Below are positions 25,946 to 37,212 of a stretch of 64,000 nucleotides of DNA, one piece after another. A program made the position numbers and the translations under genes. Each line of letters starts with the position of its first letter. The stretch's first letter is position 1. The notes under the pieces were generated by a model. That model worked only from the letters and a program-made list of their open reading frames with translations, was not told the origin of the DNA and ran no database searches. Source of the stretch: Sulfurospirillum cavolei (GTDB lineage: Bacteria; Campylobacterota; Campylobacteria; Campylobacterales; Sulfurospirillaceae); assembly GCF_001548055.1 (NCBI RefSeq), contig NZ_AP014724.1, positions 1,488,001 to 1,552,000 on the forward strand, in the 5' to 3' direction.

Positions 25946-26310
25946 AGCGTTTTTTCTTAGGGCTAAGCTTCGCCGTTTGCCTTTACGCTGAAGACCTTAT
26001 CGATCAAGAGATCAAAAATACGTCCACGATTGACGACTTGACGACGAAAATGAACAATGCCCCTAAACAATACCGCCATCGCTACATTCAAGCGATCAAA
26101 GAACGCAGTGCCGATGAAAATCAAGCAAAACGCGCTTTAGCGATGCAAGCTTTGCAAGAACACCATGTCAATACGTTAACGGGAAAAAACGAATCGTCAA
26201 ATAGTACCTCGGGAAACGGGACTTCAAGCGGAGGGGGAAGTTCGGGAAGCGGGAACGGCAATGGAAACGGCAATGGCGGTCACGGCGGCGGCCACGGAGG
26301 AGGAAAGTAG
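25942..26310 (+). CDS. Secreted DUF1104-like protein with Gly/His-rich tail
   Basis: A 122-aa protein from a GTG start (GGAGTCCTT upstream, overlapping the kinase stop). A signal peptide (KRFFLGLSFAVCLYA) precedes a helical DUF1104-like part with TIDDLTTKMNNAPKQYRHRY, then a low-complexity tail of Ser, Gly and Asn ending NGGHGGGHGGGK. The architecture parallels the protein at 23824-24144 on the other side of the two-component genes. The histidines in the tail could bind metal. Confidence 0.75.
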   Translation: MKRFFLGLSFAVCLYAEDLIDQEIKNTSTIDDLTTKMNNAPKQYRHRYIQAIKERSADENQAKRALAMQALQEHHVNTLTGKNESSNSTSGNGTSSGGGSSGSGNGNGNGNGGHGGGHGGGK

Positions 26311-26332
26311 GTTGAGAGCCGAAGCCCTCAAC
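26311..26332. terminator. Hairpin between the DUF1104-like gene and nifK
   Basis: Inverted repeat GTTGAGAGC / GCCCTCAAC with one mismatch and a CGAA loop, followed on the plus strand by GTTTT. It lies between the convergent ends of the two-component operon and nifK and may serve both. Confidence 0.7.
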
Positions 26333-26335
26333 GTT

Positions 26336-27880
26336 TTAGCGTACACAGTCGAAGAAATAATCGGTTTGAGCGATATCTTTCGTCTCTTCATCCAAATGAT
26401 CTAACACGGCGTTGGTAATCCATGTTAAAAGATTTAAACATCCTTCATATCCGCTGATAGAGTAGCGGTGTAAATGATGTCTATCAAAAATCGGGAAACC
26501 GATACGAATCAAAGGAATCTTCGTATCTCTGTAAAGCTCTTTACCGTAGACGTTACCGATCATAAAATCAACCGGCTCGGTGAACAATAAACTTCTCAGT
26601 GCCCACAAGTCTTTTCCCATCCAAATATGGCAATCCTCTTTAAACGTACATTTATCAAGAATAGCCTGCATCTCTTTTTCCCAACCCTTACGCGGAGCGT
26701 TGTGGCAAAGTACATGTACGGGAACGGCTCCCATTTCGACTAAAAACGAAACGACGCCGAGTAAGAAATCGGGATCGCCCCAGATCGCAAACTTTTTACC
26801 GTGCATATACGGATATGAATCTTGCATCGCATCGACCAATTGTGCACGAAGTTTTGCAAGCTCGGCAGGAACGGGTTTTCCCGTCAATTCACTGAGTTTC
26901 ATCACAAACGCGTCGGTTCCGTTAAGACCGATCGGGTTACATGTTACGTACTCTTGTTTCCACTCGTTTTTAATGTACTTACCCGTTGTCGGAGTAGAAT
27001 ATTTTTGAAGTGAAATAGTCGCTTTAGCTCCTTTGGAAGCTTTTGCCACTTCGATCGGCGTACCGCCGGCATAGAGTTTGTATTCCCCTGCTCCCGTGTT
27101 CCATTGCTCTTCGTGGTCGCCAAGCATAACGATTTTGTCGCTAAACATTGCCGCCATTTTTTTCACTTCTTTAAGGCTTCCAAGGTAGGTTTCAAAACCG
27201 GGGATAATGTTGATGCGCTCTTCATCTTTTGCTACCTCACCCTCTGGTGTCAAGGTTTTTAAGATGGCTTCCATCATATTATCGTAACCTGTGATGTGGC
27301 TACCTTTGAAAGAAGGCGTATGCGCCGCAGGAATATACGTCGCGTCAAGTTCACCTTCCGCTTCGCCGCGCGCACCCTTAACAAACGCATCTAAGTCATC
27401 ACCGATAACTTCTGCCATACATGTGGTAGAAACGGCAATCATTTCAGGTTTGTAAAGTGCTTTACAGTTACGTAAACCCTCTTTCATATTCGCCAAACCG
27501 CCGAAAACCGCCGCACTTTCACTCATAGAGTCGCTCACGCAAGGCGTTGGCTCTTTAAAGTGACGCGTAAAGTAACTTCTAAAGTACGCAACGCATCCGT
27601 GACTGCCGTGAACGTAAGGCATCGTGTTTTCAAAACCAAGAGCTGCCATAACAGCACCTAAAGGTTGACACGCTTTGGCAGGATTGATCGTGATGTGCTC
27701 ACGCGCCAAATTCTTCTCACGATACTCCCATGATGTCATCCACTTTGCGACGTCTTTGACTTTTTCGGGATTGGTAGCACCTGCGTGACCTTCAAATTGC
27801 TTTTTATTTTTAAAAACCTCTTGGTATTCGGGTTTTAGAAAAAGTTTTTGTCCGTTGACAATGTTTTCTACGTCTTGCAT
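26336..27880 (-). CDS. nifK: Nitrogenase MoFe protein beta subunit
   Basis: A 514-aa NifK. P-cluster cysteines are seen in KACQPLGAVMA, GSHGCVAYFRS and TTCMAEVIGDD. With NifD it forms the alpha2beta2 MoFe protein that reduces N2. It starts 10 nt after nifD on the same strand and is the last gene of nifH-orf-nifD-nifK. No oddity in key residues was seen. Confidence 0.97.
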   Translation of the reverse strand: MQDVENIVNGQKLFLKPEYQEVFKNKKQFEGHAGATNPEKVKDVAKWMTSWEYREKNLAREHITINPAKACQPLGAVMAALGFENTMPYVHGSHGCVAYFRSYFTRHFKEPTPCVSDSMSESAAVFGGLANMKEGLRNCKALYKPEMIAVSTTCMAEVIGDDLDAFVKGARGEAEGELDATYIPAAHTPSFKGSHITGYDNMMEAILKTLTPEGEVAKDEERINIIPGFETYLGSLKEVKKMAAMFSDKIVMLGDHEEQWNTGAGEYKLYAGGTPIEVAKASKGAKATISLQKYSTPTTGKYIKNEWKQEYVTCNPIGLNGTDAFVMKLSELTGKPVPAELAKLRAQLVDAMQDSYPYMHGKKFAIWGDPDFLLGVVSFLVEMGAVPVHVLCHNAPRKGWEKEMQAILDKCTFKEDCHIWMGKDLWALRSLLFTEPVDFMIGNVYGKELYRDTKIPLIRIGFPIFDRHHLHRYSISGYEGCLNLLTWITNAVLDHLDEETKDIAQTDYFFDCVR

Positions 27881-27890
27881 GATGCCCTCC

Positions 27891-29345
27891 TTACTTTGAT
27901 TCCCATGGCGCTTTGGTGTATCCCCATACCGGAGAATTCATAGCCAAGTCCATGTCTTTTGCAAAAATTGCGAATGCGTCGTATCCGTGGTACGGACCGC
28001 TGTAATCCCAAGAGTGCATTTGTCTAAACGGTAAACCCATTTTTTGGAAAACGTACTTCTCTTTAACACCGCTCGCCACTAAATCGGGTTTGAGTTTTTT
28101 AACAAACGCCTCAAGTTCGTATTCGTTGACGTCATCGTAAATAAGGGTTGAACCCGCAAGCTCGTCTTTCGTACGTTTATAGTCGTCGCCGTGCGCAAAT
28201 TCATAACCCGTACCGATGACTTGCATACCGAGGTCTTCATACGCACCGATAACGTGACGAGGACGAAGTCCGCCCACGTAAAGCATGACTTTTTTACCCT
28301 CTAATTTCGGGCGGTATTTGGCGATAACCGCATCGGTCATTGCCGTATATTTGGCGATAACCGCTTCTGTTTTTGCTTGAATGCTCTCATCGAAGAAAGC
28401 GGCGATTTTGCGTAAACTCTCCGTCGTTTTAGAAGGACCGAAGAAGTTATACTCCATCCAAGGCACGCCGAACTCTTGCTCCATATGGCGTACGACGTAG
28501 TTCATACTTCGGTAGCAGTGAAGCAAGTTGATTTTCGCCTTAGGTGCCGTCGTCATCTCTTTGTACGTTGCATCGCCGCTCCATTGAGCGATGACGCGTA
28601 AACCGATCTCTTCGAGTAAAATACGTGAACTCCATGCGTCGCCGCCGATGTTATAATCGCCTACAATGGCAACATCATACGGTGTACTTTCAAAATCTTT
28701 GCGATACGAACCGTCCGGCAATACCTCATCGCGGATCATATCGTTGGCGATATGGTGACCCAAACTTTGCGAAACACCGCGGAAACCTTCGCACGATACC
28801 GCAACAGTCGGTTTTCCCGTCTCTTTTTTATACGCTTTGGCAACCGCTTGAATATCATCACCGATCAAACCGATAGGACATTCGCTTTGAACCGAAATAC
28901 CGTTGTTCAAAGGGAAAAGCTCGTCGATTTCCGCCAGTGCGGCTTTGAGTTTTTTGTCGCCGCCGAAAACGATGTCTTTTTCTTGATAATCGGTTGAAAA
29001 GTTCATCGTAACAAAGGTATCGACACCCGTCGTTCCGATATAATAGTTTCTTCTACCCGCACGAGAGTATTGACCGCAACCGATAGGACCGTGGCTGATA
29101 TGAATCATATCTTTGATCGGTCCCCAAACAACGCCTTTACTTCCCGCGTACGCACAGCCGCGCTGAGACATGACGCCCGGAATCGTTTGTTTGTTGCTTT
29201 TGGTACTATCGCATGCACCTTTAACACCATCGGGCGCATCAACGCCCAAGTGTTTGGCTCTACTTTTTTTTGCTTTATCCGGATAGGCTTCAAGCACTTC
29301 CGCGATTACGGCTTGTTGCTGGCTTAGCAATGTTTCTGTCGTCAT
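27891..29345 (-). CDS. nifD: Nitrogenase MoFe protein alpha subunit
   Basis: A 484-aa NifD. P-cluster cysteines appear in [21 protein letters not shown] and [11 protein letters not shown]; FeMo-cofactor ligands are the Cys in [11 protein letters not shown] and the His in [14 protein letters not shown]. This indicates a molybdenum-type enzyme, consistent with nifQ in the window. It lies 36 nt after the unrecognised 119-aa gene. Confidence 0.97.
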   Translation of the reverse strand: MTTETLLSQQQAVIAEVLEAYPDKAKKSRAKHLGVDAPDGVKGACDSTKSNKQTIPGVMSQRGCAYAGSKGVVWGPIKDMIHISHGPIGCGQYSRAGRRNYYIGTTGVDTFVTMNFSTDYQEKDIVFGGDKKLKAALAEIDELFPLNNGISVQSECPIGLIGDDIQAVAKAYKKETGKPTVAVSCEGFRGVSQSLGHHIANDMIRDEVLPDGSYRKDFESTPYDVAIVGDYNIGGDAWSSRILLEEIGLRVIAQWSGDATYKEMTTAPKAKINLLHCYRSMNYVVRHMEQEFGVPWMEYNFFGPSKTTESLRKIAAFFDESIQAKTEAVIAKYTAMTDAVIAKYRPKLEGKKVMLYVGGLRPRHVIGAYEDLGMQVIGTGYEFAHGDDYKRTKDELAGSTLIYDDVNEYELEAFVKKLKPDLVASGVKEKYVFQKMGLPFRQMHSWDYSGPYHGYDAFAIFAKDMDLAMNSPVWGYTKAPWESK

Positions 29346-29381
29346 GGCTCTTTCCTTTAACTGATTTGAGAGCTATCGCGA

Positions 29382-29741
29382 TTAAGCGACTTTAACCCTG
29401 TAAAGATTCATATCGTCGAGTTTTTTACAAACAGCCGCCGTTTTTTCGCCGTCTACCGCTTTTGAAATCTCGCTGATTTGGTATTTGTTGGTGTAATAGA
29501 TCATTTTAAAATCGCCTTCGACGTCGGTGTTTTTGTAGTAATCAACCAAAGCCGTAAAAAGGAATGATCCTTTTTCAACGCCGATTTCTTCGAGTTTAAC
29601 ACCTTCACGTGTTTCACTGGTTAACGTGATAGAGCTAACGCCTGAAAGATCGCCAGCACCTGCTGTTACTTTTTCAATAACTTTGTCAAATTCTACTTTA
29701 TTTCCCATAGCTGCTGGGAAGTGGTATCCACAAATAAACAT
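29382..29741 (-). CDS. Unrecognised 119-aa protein between nifH and nifD
   Basis: A 119-aa protein with a good ribosome-binding site (AAGGAG, 6 nt before the ATG), lying 29 nt after nifH and 36 nt before nifD, so co-transcribed with nitrogenase. It begins MFICGYHFPAA, has a mixed alpha/beta pattern and two cysteines (Cys4 and one near residue 104), and no signal peptide or membrane segment. It is not a GlnB/NifI protein, which occupies this position in methanogens: no PII T-loop or C-terminal signature is seen. I do not recognise the family. Confidence 0.85.
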   Translation of the reverse strand: MFICGYHFPAAMGNKVEFDKVIEKVTAGAGDLSGVSSITLTSETREGVKLEEIGVEKGSFLFTALVDYYKNTDVEGDFKMIYYTNKYQISEISKAVDGEKTAAVCKKLDDMNLYRVKVA

Positions 29742-29770
29742 GATTATCTCCTTCGTCTTATTTTAAAAAA

Positions 29771-31060
<1,290 letters not shown>

Positions 31061-32362
31061 ATGAAAAGTGCCAAATACAGTTTGGTTGCCCTTATGGCTG
31101 TGGGTGTAGTCTCTTCTCTTTGTGCCGCCGATACGCTTGCCGATGCATTTAAAAACGGCAAGGTAGGCGGAGAACTTCGTGCATGGTATTTCGATAGAGA
31201 TAATGGAACGACGTCGCATCAAGATATTTTCAATACCGCCGTCGTTTTGAACTACGTAACGGACACGTTCTACGGATTTCGTTTTGGAGCAACAATGTAA
31301 TCCAATTATGCGCCGTATGCGGACAGTGATTCTAAAGATCTTTTCAAAGGTGACATGTACGGTTCGGGTGCTATGTTATCCGAAGCCTATATCGGCTATG
31401 CGATTGGAAAAACCGACCTTAAAATCGGTCGCCAATTTATCTCTACGCCGTTGGTTAGCGGTAGCGGTTCACGCATCGTCAAAGAGGCTTTCCAAGGTGC
31501 CGTCTTAACCAATACGGATCTTCCTTCAACGACGTTGATCGCCGCTTACGTCAACAAATTTCAAGGCAGAACCAGTACGCTAGCCGACGCTAGCGACGTC
31601 GGGGATATCGGCGATTTTACCAAAACGTATGCCCTCTCCGTCGGTAAAGGCGGAAGCGTGAGCAAAGCGTTTATCGACGATGCTTACAGTGCCGGAGTGA
31701 TTAACAAATCGATTACGGGACTGACGTTAACCGCTCAATACGCATTGGCAAACGACGTTGCGCATTTAGGCGACGTTAGCCTTTACCATGCCGAGGCAAA
31801 CTACGTTCTTCCGCTAAACGGTTTTAAATTAGGATTTGACGCGATGTATCGTACGTCTCGTACCGACTCCGCGCTCGATAACCTCAACTTAGAAGGTAGC
31901 TATTTCGGCGGTCGCGTCAGCATCATCGACCTTGCGGGTTTCGGTATCAGCGTTGCCGCGGCAACGTCGGATAAAAGCGACGACTTAATTGCGGGTGTCG
32001 GCAACGGTGCGGATAGTACCTATACCGGAAGTATCTTAACGTCAGCGCACACCTACGCACGCGATACGGATTCGTATATGGGTAAAATCTCATACGATTT
32101 TAGCAAAATCGGCGTTACGGGTTTAAGCGCGTTTGTCTTGTACGCGGATAACGACCAAGGCTATACGCAAGGTATCGCTCAAACCAGCGGTGATTGGAAA
32201 AATACCGCATGTGACGTTACCTACGCTTTTGAGGGCGCGTTAAAAGGCTTTAGCCTCTCTTTACAATATGAAAAAGAGGACAACGACAAACGTAACGCCG
32301 CAGGTGTCAATACCAACGTTACGTCCGAAGAGTATCGCTTTAGAGCCAACTATAAATTCTAA
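31061..32362 (+). pseudogene. Outer-membrane porin interrupted by an in-frame TAA
   Basis: A porin gene of 433 sense codons with one internal stop. The first 79 codons give a signal peptide (YSLVALMAVGVVSSLCA) and the start of a beta-barrel, ending YGFRFGATM. After a TAA at codon 80 (31298-31300) the same frame continues with SNYAPYADSDSKDLFKGDMY and runs to a typical C-terminal YRFRANYKF with terminal Phe. It resembles the OprD-type / Campylobacter porins. A single base change explains the break; a sequencing error or readthrough cannot be excluded. AAGGAG precedes the ATG. Confidence 0.85.
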
Positions 32363-32373
32363 GGTTTTCAAGG

Positions 32374-32393
32374 AGAGCGGCTGTATGCCCTCT
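32374..32393 (+). terminator. Terminator after the porin gene
   Basis: Stem AGAG-GGC / GCC-CTCT with a one-base bulge and TGTAT loop, followed by TCTTTTTG, 12 nt after the porin stop codon. Confidence 0.6.
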
Positions 32394-32557
32394 TCTTTTT
32401 GTTTTTTTGCGTTACCCAAACGCCTTCACGTCGCCCCTCAGCTTCGCTTGATCTGCTTTTGCCATTTTTTCGCCATTTTTTTGTGTCATATTGAGACTAC
32501 CAAAAAGACTTACATGTGAAATGGTATATAATCTCAGTGCTAGAATAAAGGTTCGTA

Positions 32558-33232
32558 ATGACGCAAAATCCGCTGAAACATTTAAACATTTTGTTTGTCG
32601 AAGACGAAGAGAACATCCGTAAGCATATCGCCAACGCTTTAGGCTATATCGTTCATGAGATCAAAGAAGCCTCCAACGGGCTAGAAGCGTTGGAAATACT
32701 CAAAACGTTTTCTCCCGATATTATTATGACCGATCTTGAAATGCCGATCATGAACGGCGTGGAGTTGATTACGACGATTCGTAAAAAAGAGATCAATACG
32801 TGCATCGTCGTTTTAACGGCATACACAAGCCAAGAGTATCTGCTACCGTTGATTAATATGCACATCGAACATTACGTGGTTAAACCCATCCGTTTTGAAA
32901 AAATGCTCTCTATTTTGCAACAATGTTGTGCAAAACTAGGCACCGGTAACGACCGCCGCGATTTGCCTCAAGGCTACGGTTACGATTGGAATCAAAAAAT
33001 TTTGACTTACGAAAACCGGAGTATTACGCTCACCAAAAAAGAGATTTCGTTTTTGGAACTTTTATTTCATAACCAACACCGCATCGTCACCTACGAAGAG
33101 TTTCAAACCTACGTTTGGGGCGATGCGGTGATGACCGACGATGCGATTCGCTCTTTGGTGAGAAACCTACGCAACAAGCTTCCCAAAGACATTATCGTCA
33201 ATCTCTCGGGGATCGGATACAAACTTGAATAA
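32558..33232 (+). CDS. OmpR-type response regulator of the Tor-like system
   Basis: A 224-aa regulator: receiver with EDEEN, phospho-acceptor Asp59 (IIMTDLEMPIMNG), TAYTS and the Lys in VVKPIRF; C-terminal winged helix with SLVRNLRNKLP and a GIGYKL end. It is the first gene of regulator, binding protein, kinase, cytochrome, reductase. Control of the downstream molybdoenzyme genes is inferred from order. Confidence 0.9.
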   Translation: MTQNPLKHLNILFVEDEENIRKHIANALGYIVHEIKEASNGLEALEILKTFSPDIIMTDLEMPIMNGVELITTIRKKEINTCIVVLTAYTSQEYLLPLINMHIEHYVVKPIRFEKMLSILQQCCAKLGTGNDRRDLPQGYGYDWNQKILTYENRSITLTKKEISFLELLFHNQHRIVTYEEFQTYVWGDAVMTDDAIRSLVRNLRNKLPKDIIVNLSGIGYKLE

Positions 33233-33233
33233 A

Positions 33234-34877
33234 ATGCTTGCCAAAAGCCTTATCTGCTTTGTTTTAGGGCTGTTCCCTTCTTACATGTATGCCCTCGAGT
33301 CAACCTACGAAACCGACGATGCGGCAAAGATCAGCCTTGCATCTCGCGATCCTAATTCGCATTTACATGTCTATATCCCCTCGTTGCCCTATGCGTATAT
33401 TATGCGTTTAATCAACGGGACGTTGGTGAGACTGGACGATTCTACACGCGGTTGGGAGTATTTTATTGCCTATAAACATGAGAAACGCGATGATTTGACC
33501 TATGATTTTTGGCTCAGAGACGACGTGAAGTTTCAAGACGGTACGCCCTTGAATGCCGATGCCGTCGTTGAAAATTTTAACCATTTTCTGCAAGGTGCTT
33601 TTACTTACACAGACATTCACCGCAAACTCAAATCCGTCGAAAAACTAGACGCGTACCGTATTCGCATCCACCTCAATGCCCCTTACGGTATGCTTTTTCA
33701 CGATCTCGCACGCATCAATTTTTACACCAAAGAGTATTACCGACACCATCAATGGTCAAAAAGCATCACCGCCGAAAATACCGCTCTTGTAGGGCCTTTC
33801 GGTGCGGGACCGTATATTTTAACGCAAGGGTATGCAACGGGGTTAGCCCAAAGCGATACGGTTGTTTTAAAAGCCAATCCTTACTATTTTGAAAAATCGC
33901 AACCCTATATCCAAACCTTAACGATTCACACGCGTATGCCCATCGATCGCGTGATCGACGCACTAAGCAATAAAGAAGGTCAAATCGACATTGCCTTTAT
34001 CCCGCTGAATAAAAAAACCGAGATCGTCAATTCAAAATACGCAAAATTATACACACTTCCTTCGACGACGACACTAAGTTTTCATATGAATCTGATGAAC
34101 CCCCAAACGCCTTTGCACGATCTTCGTATACGCCAAGCACTGAATGAAGCTTTAAACCAAGAGAACCTCGTCAAATTTGCATACAAAGGCGAAGGCGTTC
34201 CCTCCCCTTTTCCGATCTCGGCGAACATGTACGCCGCCAAAACACTTTCGAACGCTTACATGTCACACCCGCCCGCACGAATGAGCGACGAGGAGATCGC
34301 ACGCATTTTAAACGGCGTTCATCTCAAAGTCGTCACGCAAGATCGCTTTTTATCCATCTGTAAAGGAATTGAATACCAACTCAAACGCTTCGGCGTCACG
34401 TTCAGTTACGATGTCACGAGCGATGAAAAATACGTTTTCAAACAACTCTTGACCAATCGTGAACACCGGTATGATTGGGATCTGTTATTGTGGGGAAACG
34501 AAGATTGGTACGGGCATCCTTGGTCGAGCCTCTTTACGCTTTACACGCCCAATCAATGGTGCGCCATCGACAAAGACGACGCGCTTGATGCTTATATGCG
34601 AACCCTCTTTACGCTCGAAAACAGCGATTCTCGTTTTTTACCCTTGATGGATACTATTTTGAAACATGTGTACGAAAAAGCTTACATGTTAAGCATTCCT
34701 TCTCCCAATATGGTCGTAGGCATCAATAAAGAAGTCGATTTTACCCCCTCAAGCGTAGCGATTATGCGTCTATGGGAAGCAAAACTCACACCCTATCATT
34801 GGTCGATTCGCTCGTCGCCTCTGCCGCAAGAGCGTTTACGTTACCGTTTACCGACAAAGGTCTTACCCGATGAATAA
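33234..34877 (+). CDS. SBP_bac_5 periplasmic binding protein, putative sensor partner
   Basis: About 547 aa: signal peptide (LAKSLICFVLGLFPSYMYA) then a family 5 solute-binding protein (oligopeptide/nickel type) with FWLRDDVKFQDGTPLNADAVVENF as the signature. No permease or ATPase gene is near; instead it lies between regulator and kinase genes with overlaps or near contact at both ends. It may deliver a ligand signal to the kinase, as TorT does for TorS, though TorT belongs to another binding-protein family. An alternative TTG start at 33225 would add three residues. Confidence 0.85.
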   Translation: MLAKSLICFVLGLFPSYMYALESTYETDDAAKISLASRDPNSHLHVYIPSLPYAYIMRLINGTLVRLDDSTRGWEYFIAYKHEKRDDLTYDFWLRDDVKFQDGTPLNADAVVENFNHFLQGAFTYTDIHRKLKSVEKLDAYRIRIHLNAPYGMLFHDLARINFYTKEYYRHHQWSKSITAENTALVGPFGAGPYILTQGYATGLAQSDTVVLKANPYYFEKSQPYIQTLTIHTRMPIDRVIDALSNKEGQIDIAFIPLNKKTEIVNSKYAKLYTLPSTTTLSFHMNLMNPQTPLHDLRIRQALNEALNQENLVKFAYKGEGVPSPFPISANMYAAKTLSNAYMSHPPARMSDEEIARILNGVHLKVVTQDRFLSICKGIEYQLKRFGVTFSYDVTSDEKYVFKQLLTNREHRYDWDLLLWGNEDWYGHPWSSLFTLYTPNQWCAIDKDDALDAYMRTLFTLENSDSRFLPLMDTILKHVYEKAYMLSIPSPNMVVGINKEVDFTPSSVAIMRLWEAKLTPYHWSIRSSPLPQERLRYRLPTKVLPDE

Positions 34878-36534
34878 CCTCAGCATCCGCACCAAATTTC
34901 TCATTTTGGGCATTATCGCCTTTGTGTCGCTTTTATCGCTGGCACTTCTTTCGATGAATATCAATCAGCGCGGTTTTGCCAACCTTCATCACGTCTTTAC
35001 CGACTTCAAAAAAGTTCAAAATCTGCAAAGCAACTACATTGAACCGCTTTTTATGTTACGCGAAACGATGCTAACCATGGTCATGTCGCCCAACGACGAT
35101 TATAAAAAGCGTGCGGATCAAAAGCTCATGCCCATTTTTAACAAGCTTGAAACGATGATCGAACAAGCTCCCGATCCGATAGCCGAACAATGGATTCGTT
35201 ACAAAGAACTTTTGCTTACGACACGCTCTTACGCCCTGCAAAGCTTTGACGAGGGCTCGTTTATGAATGCGGTTTCAGCGGAGAGAGACGCTTTTTACAC
35301 GCTCATCGATTCATTAAAAGCCTTGCAAGAAGATCGTTTGGAAGCTTCACAATCAACCTTTGCGAATGCCGAGAAAAACGTGATTCAAAGCCATTATTAT
35401 TTGATTGCCGGTTTCTTTTTAATCGCCGTGATCAGCTTCTTGTTCGACTCGGTCATCGTCAAGCAAATCGTCGAGTCGATCGAAAAAGTTCAACACGGAT
35501 TGCAACAGTTTTTTACCTATTTGAAAAATCCCACCAAAACGGACGAGCAGATTTTTATCACGTTCGATCATAACGACGAACTCGGGAAAATGGCGCAAAC
35601 GATCAACCAACATGTCGCAAGCGTGCAAGAGAGGCTCAATCAAGACCGATTGTTGATTCAAGAAGCGACGCAAACGGTGAATCATCTCAAAGAGGGAAAA
35701 TTCGGTCAGCGATTGAGTTTGAGTTCCAACTATCACGAACTCAACGCACTTAAAGACGTGATGAACGAGATGATGGACAGTTTGGAGCAAAAAATCCAAG
35801 AAGAGATCAAACAACGAAGCGATCAAGAAAAGCTTTTAGTCCAACAATCCAAGCTCGCAGCAATGGGCAATATGCTCGGCAATATCGCCCACCAATGGCG
35901 TCAACCCATCAGTGAGATCAACGCTATTTTGATGGAAGTCGAGGCGATCACGCGTTACGACACGTTAAGCCAAGAGAAGCTTCTTACATACATCCATACC
36001 TGTTGCGACGTTACCGAACACATGTCCAATACGATTTACGATTTTCAAAACTTCTTTCAGCCCTCCAAAAACAAAGAAAGTTTTAGCGTCATGGAAGCAT
36101 GCAATAACGCCATCTCCATCATCAATGCTTCGCTCAAATACCATAACATCACGCTCAGCTACGATTATGCCGCCAAAGACAGTTTGATTATCGGCTATCC
36201 CAACGAGTTTGCCCATGCCGTTTTAAATATTTTATCCAACGCAAAAGATGTCTTAATCGAACGCCATGTTTTAGAGCCGTCCATTCGCATCAACATTAAA
36301 ACGGGTAAGCACTTTACGATCATCCGTATCGAAGACAACGGCGGGGGCATCGCACCTGAAAATATCGATCGTATTTTTGAGCCCTATTTTACGACCAAAC
36401 ACGCCAAACAAGGCACGGGCATCGGGCTTTATATGACCAAAGCGATTATCGAAAACAACATGCAAGGCTACGTCAACGTCGAAAATACCGATCAAGGAGC
36501 ACTCTTTTCGATCAAACTGCATTTACCGCTCTAA
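34870..36534 (+). CDS. Membrane sensor histidine kinase of the Tor-like system
   Basis: A 554-aa kinase. Two membrane segments (about residues 9-29 and 178-196) enclose a helical periplasmic domain of four-helix-bundle type; a HAMP-like linker and long coiled coil follow, then H-box NIAHQWRQPISEI with His341, NILSNAKDV, IEDNGGGI and GTGIGLYMTK. The HQWRQP type is common in Campylobacterota. It overlaps the binding-protein gene by 8 nt, supporting a shared signalling unit. Confidence 0.88.
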   Translation: MNNLSIRTKFLILGIIAFVSLLSLALLSMNINQRGFANLHHVFTDFKKVQNLQSNYIEPLFMLRETMLTMVMSPNDDYKKRADQKLMPIFNKLETMIEQAPDPIAEQWIRYKELLLTTRSYALQSFDEGSFMNAVSAERDAFYTLIDSLKALQEDRLEASQSTFANAEKNVIQSHYYLIAGFFLIAVISFLFDSVIVKQIVESIEKVQHGLQQFFTYLKNPTKTDEQIFITFDHNDELGKMAQTINQHVASVQERLNQDRLLIQEATQTVNHLKEGKFGQRLSLSSNYHELNALKDVMNEMMDSLEQKIQEEIKQRSDQEKLLVQQSKLAAMGNMLGNIAHQWRQPISEINAILMEVEAITRYDTLSQEKLLTYIHTCCDVTEHMSNTIYDFQNFFQPSKNKESFSVMEACNNAISIINASLKYHNITLSYDYAAKDSLIIGYPNEFAHAVLNILSNAKDVLIERHVLEPSIRINIKTGKHFTIIRIEDNGGGIAPENIDRIFEPYFTTKHAKQGTGIGLYMTKAIIENNMQGYVNVENTDQGALFSIKLHLPL

Positions 36535-36633
36535 ACGCCGTTTTTTCGCCATTTTTTTTCCACCAAATTCCCTTTTTTATCGCTTATACTCCTTCGTAGG
36601 TTTCAAATATTTTAGTTACTACGGAGGTATTGT

Positions 36634-37200
36634 ATGTGGAAACAAATCGCGGGTATCGCCTTGGCGTCAAGCGCGCTTTTTTCGAACGACGTCGTCTATT
36701 TCGTGAAAGAAAAGCCCGTCTATTTGGACGCAACGTCCGGAAAAGTCGTGGGGAAACTTCTTCCTACTAACGCGGTCGAAATTCTTGCACAAGAGGGTGA
36801 TCGAATCAAATTTAAGATCACGGGGTATCAAAATAAAGCTACGCCCAACGTGATTTATTTTACCGATAAAGCACGTATTTTCTCTCTAGCCTTTGCTAAA
36901 AACATCACGCCCGTAACGCAAATCGTGGAGAGTAAAGATCAATGGAATACCGTTACCACAGAGGCGTACACCACCAAAGGGGATTTTGAAAAAAGTGTTG
37001 AGCCCATGATGGAGAGAGCCGCTAAACTCTACTCGGATAATTGCTCCATGTGCCATACGCTCAATGCCGTCGATCACTTTACCGCCAATCAATGGCCATC
37101 TACGTTTCGCTCAATGCTAGATCGAACACCGATTCAAAAAGATGATGTGTGGTTAGTGACTCAGTATTTGCAAAAAAATGCCAGTGATATGAAAAAGTAA
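36634..37200 (+). CDS. Periplasmic monohaem cytochrome c (TorB-like)
   Basis: A 188-aa protein with a short signal peptide, a beta-rich middle domain of about 70 residues, and one haem site NCSMCHTLN (Cys137, Cys140, His141). It lies 12 nt before the TorA-like gene. The arrangement matches Cj0265c-Cj0264c of Campylobacter jejuni, where the cytochrome donates electrons to the TMAO/DMSO reductase. The GGAGG ahead of its ATG is strong. Confidence 0.87.
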   Translation: MWKQIAGIALASSALFSNDVVYFVKEKPVYLDATSGKVVGKLLPTNAVEILAQEGDRIKFKITGYQNKATPNVIYFTDKARIFSLAFAKNITPVTQIVESKDQWNTVTTEAYTTKGDFEKSVEPMMERAAKLYSDNCSMCHTLNAVDHFTANQWPSTFRSMLDRTPIQKDDVWLVTQYLQKNASDMKK

Positions 37201-37212
37201 GAGGAGAACGTT

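Noticed and set aside
29382..29741. NifI/GlnB-type regulator between nifH and nifD.
   Set aside because: No PII signature or T-loop; the sequence does not align by eye with GlnB.
33234..34877. A nickel or peptide ABC transporter operon.
   Set aside because: No permease or ATPase genes are adjacent; the gene is embedded between regulator and kinase genes.
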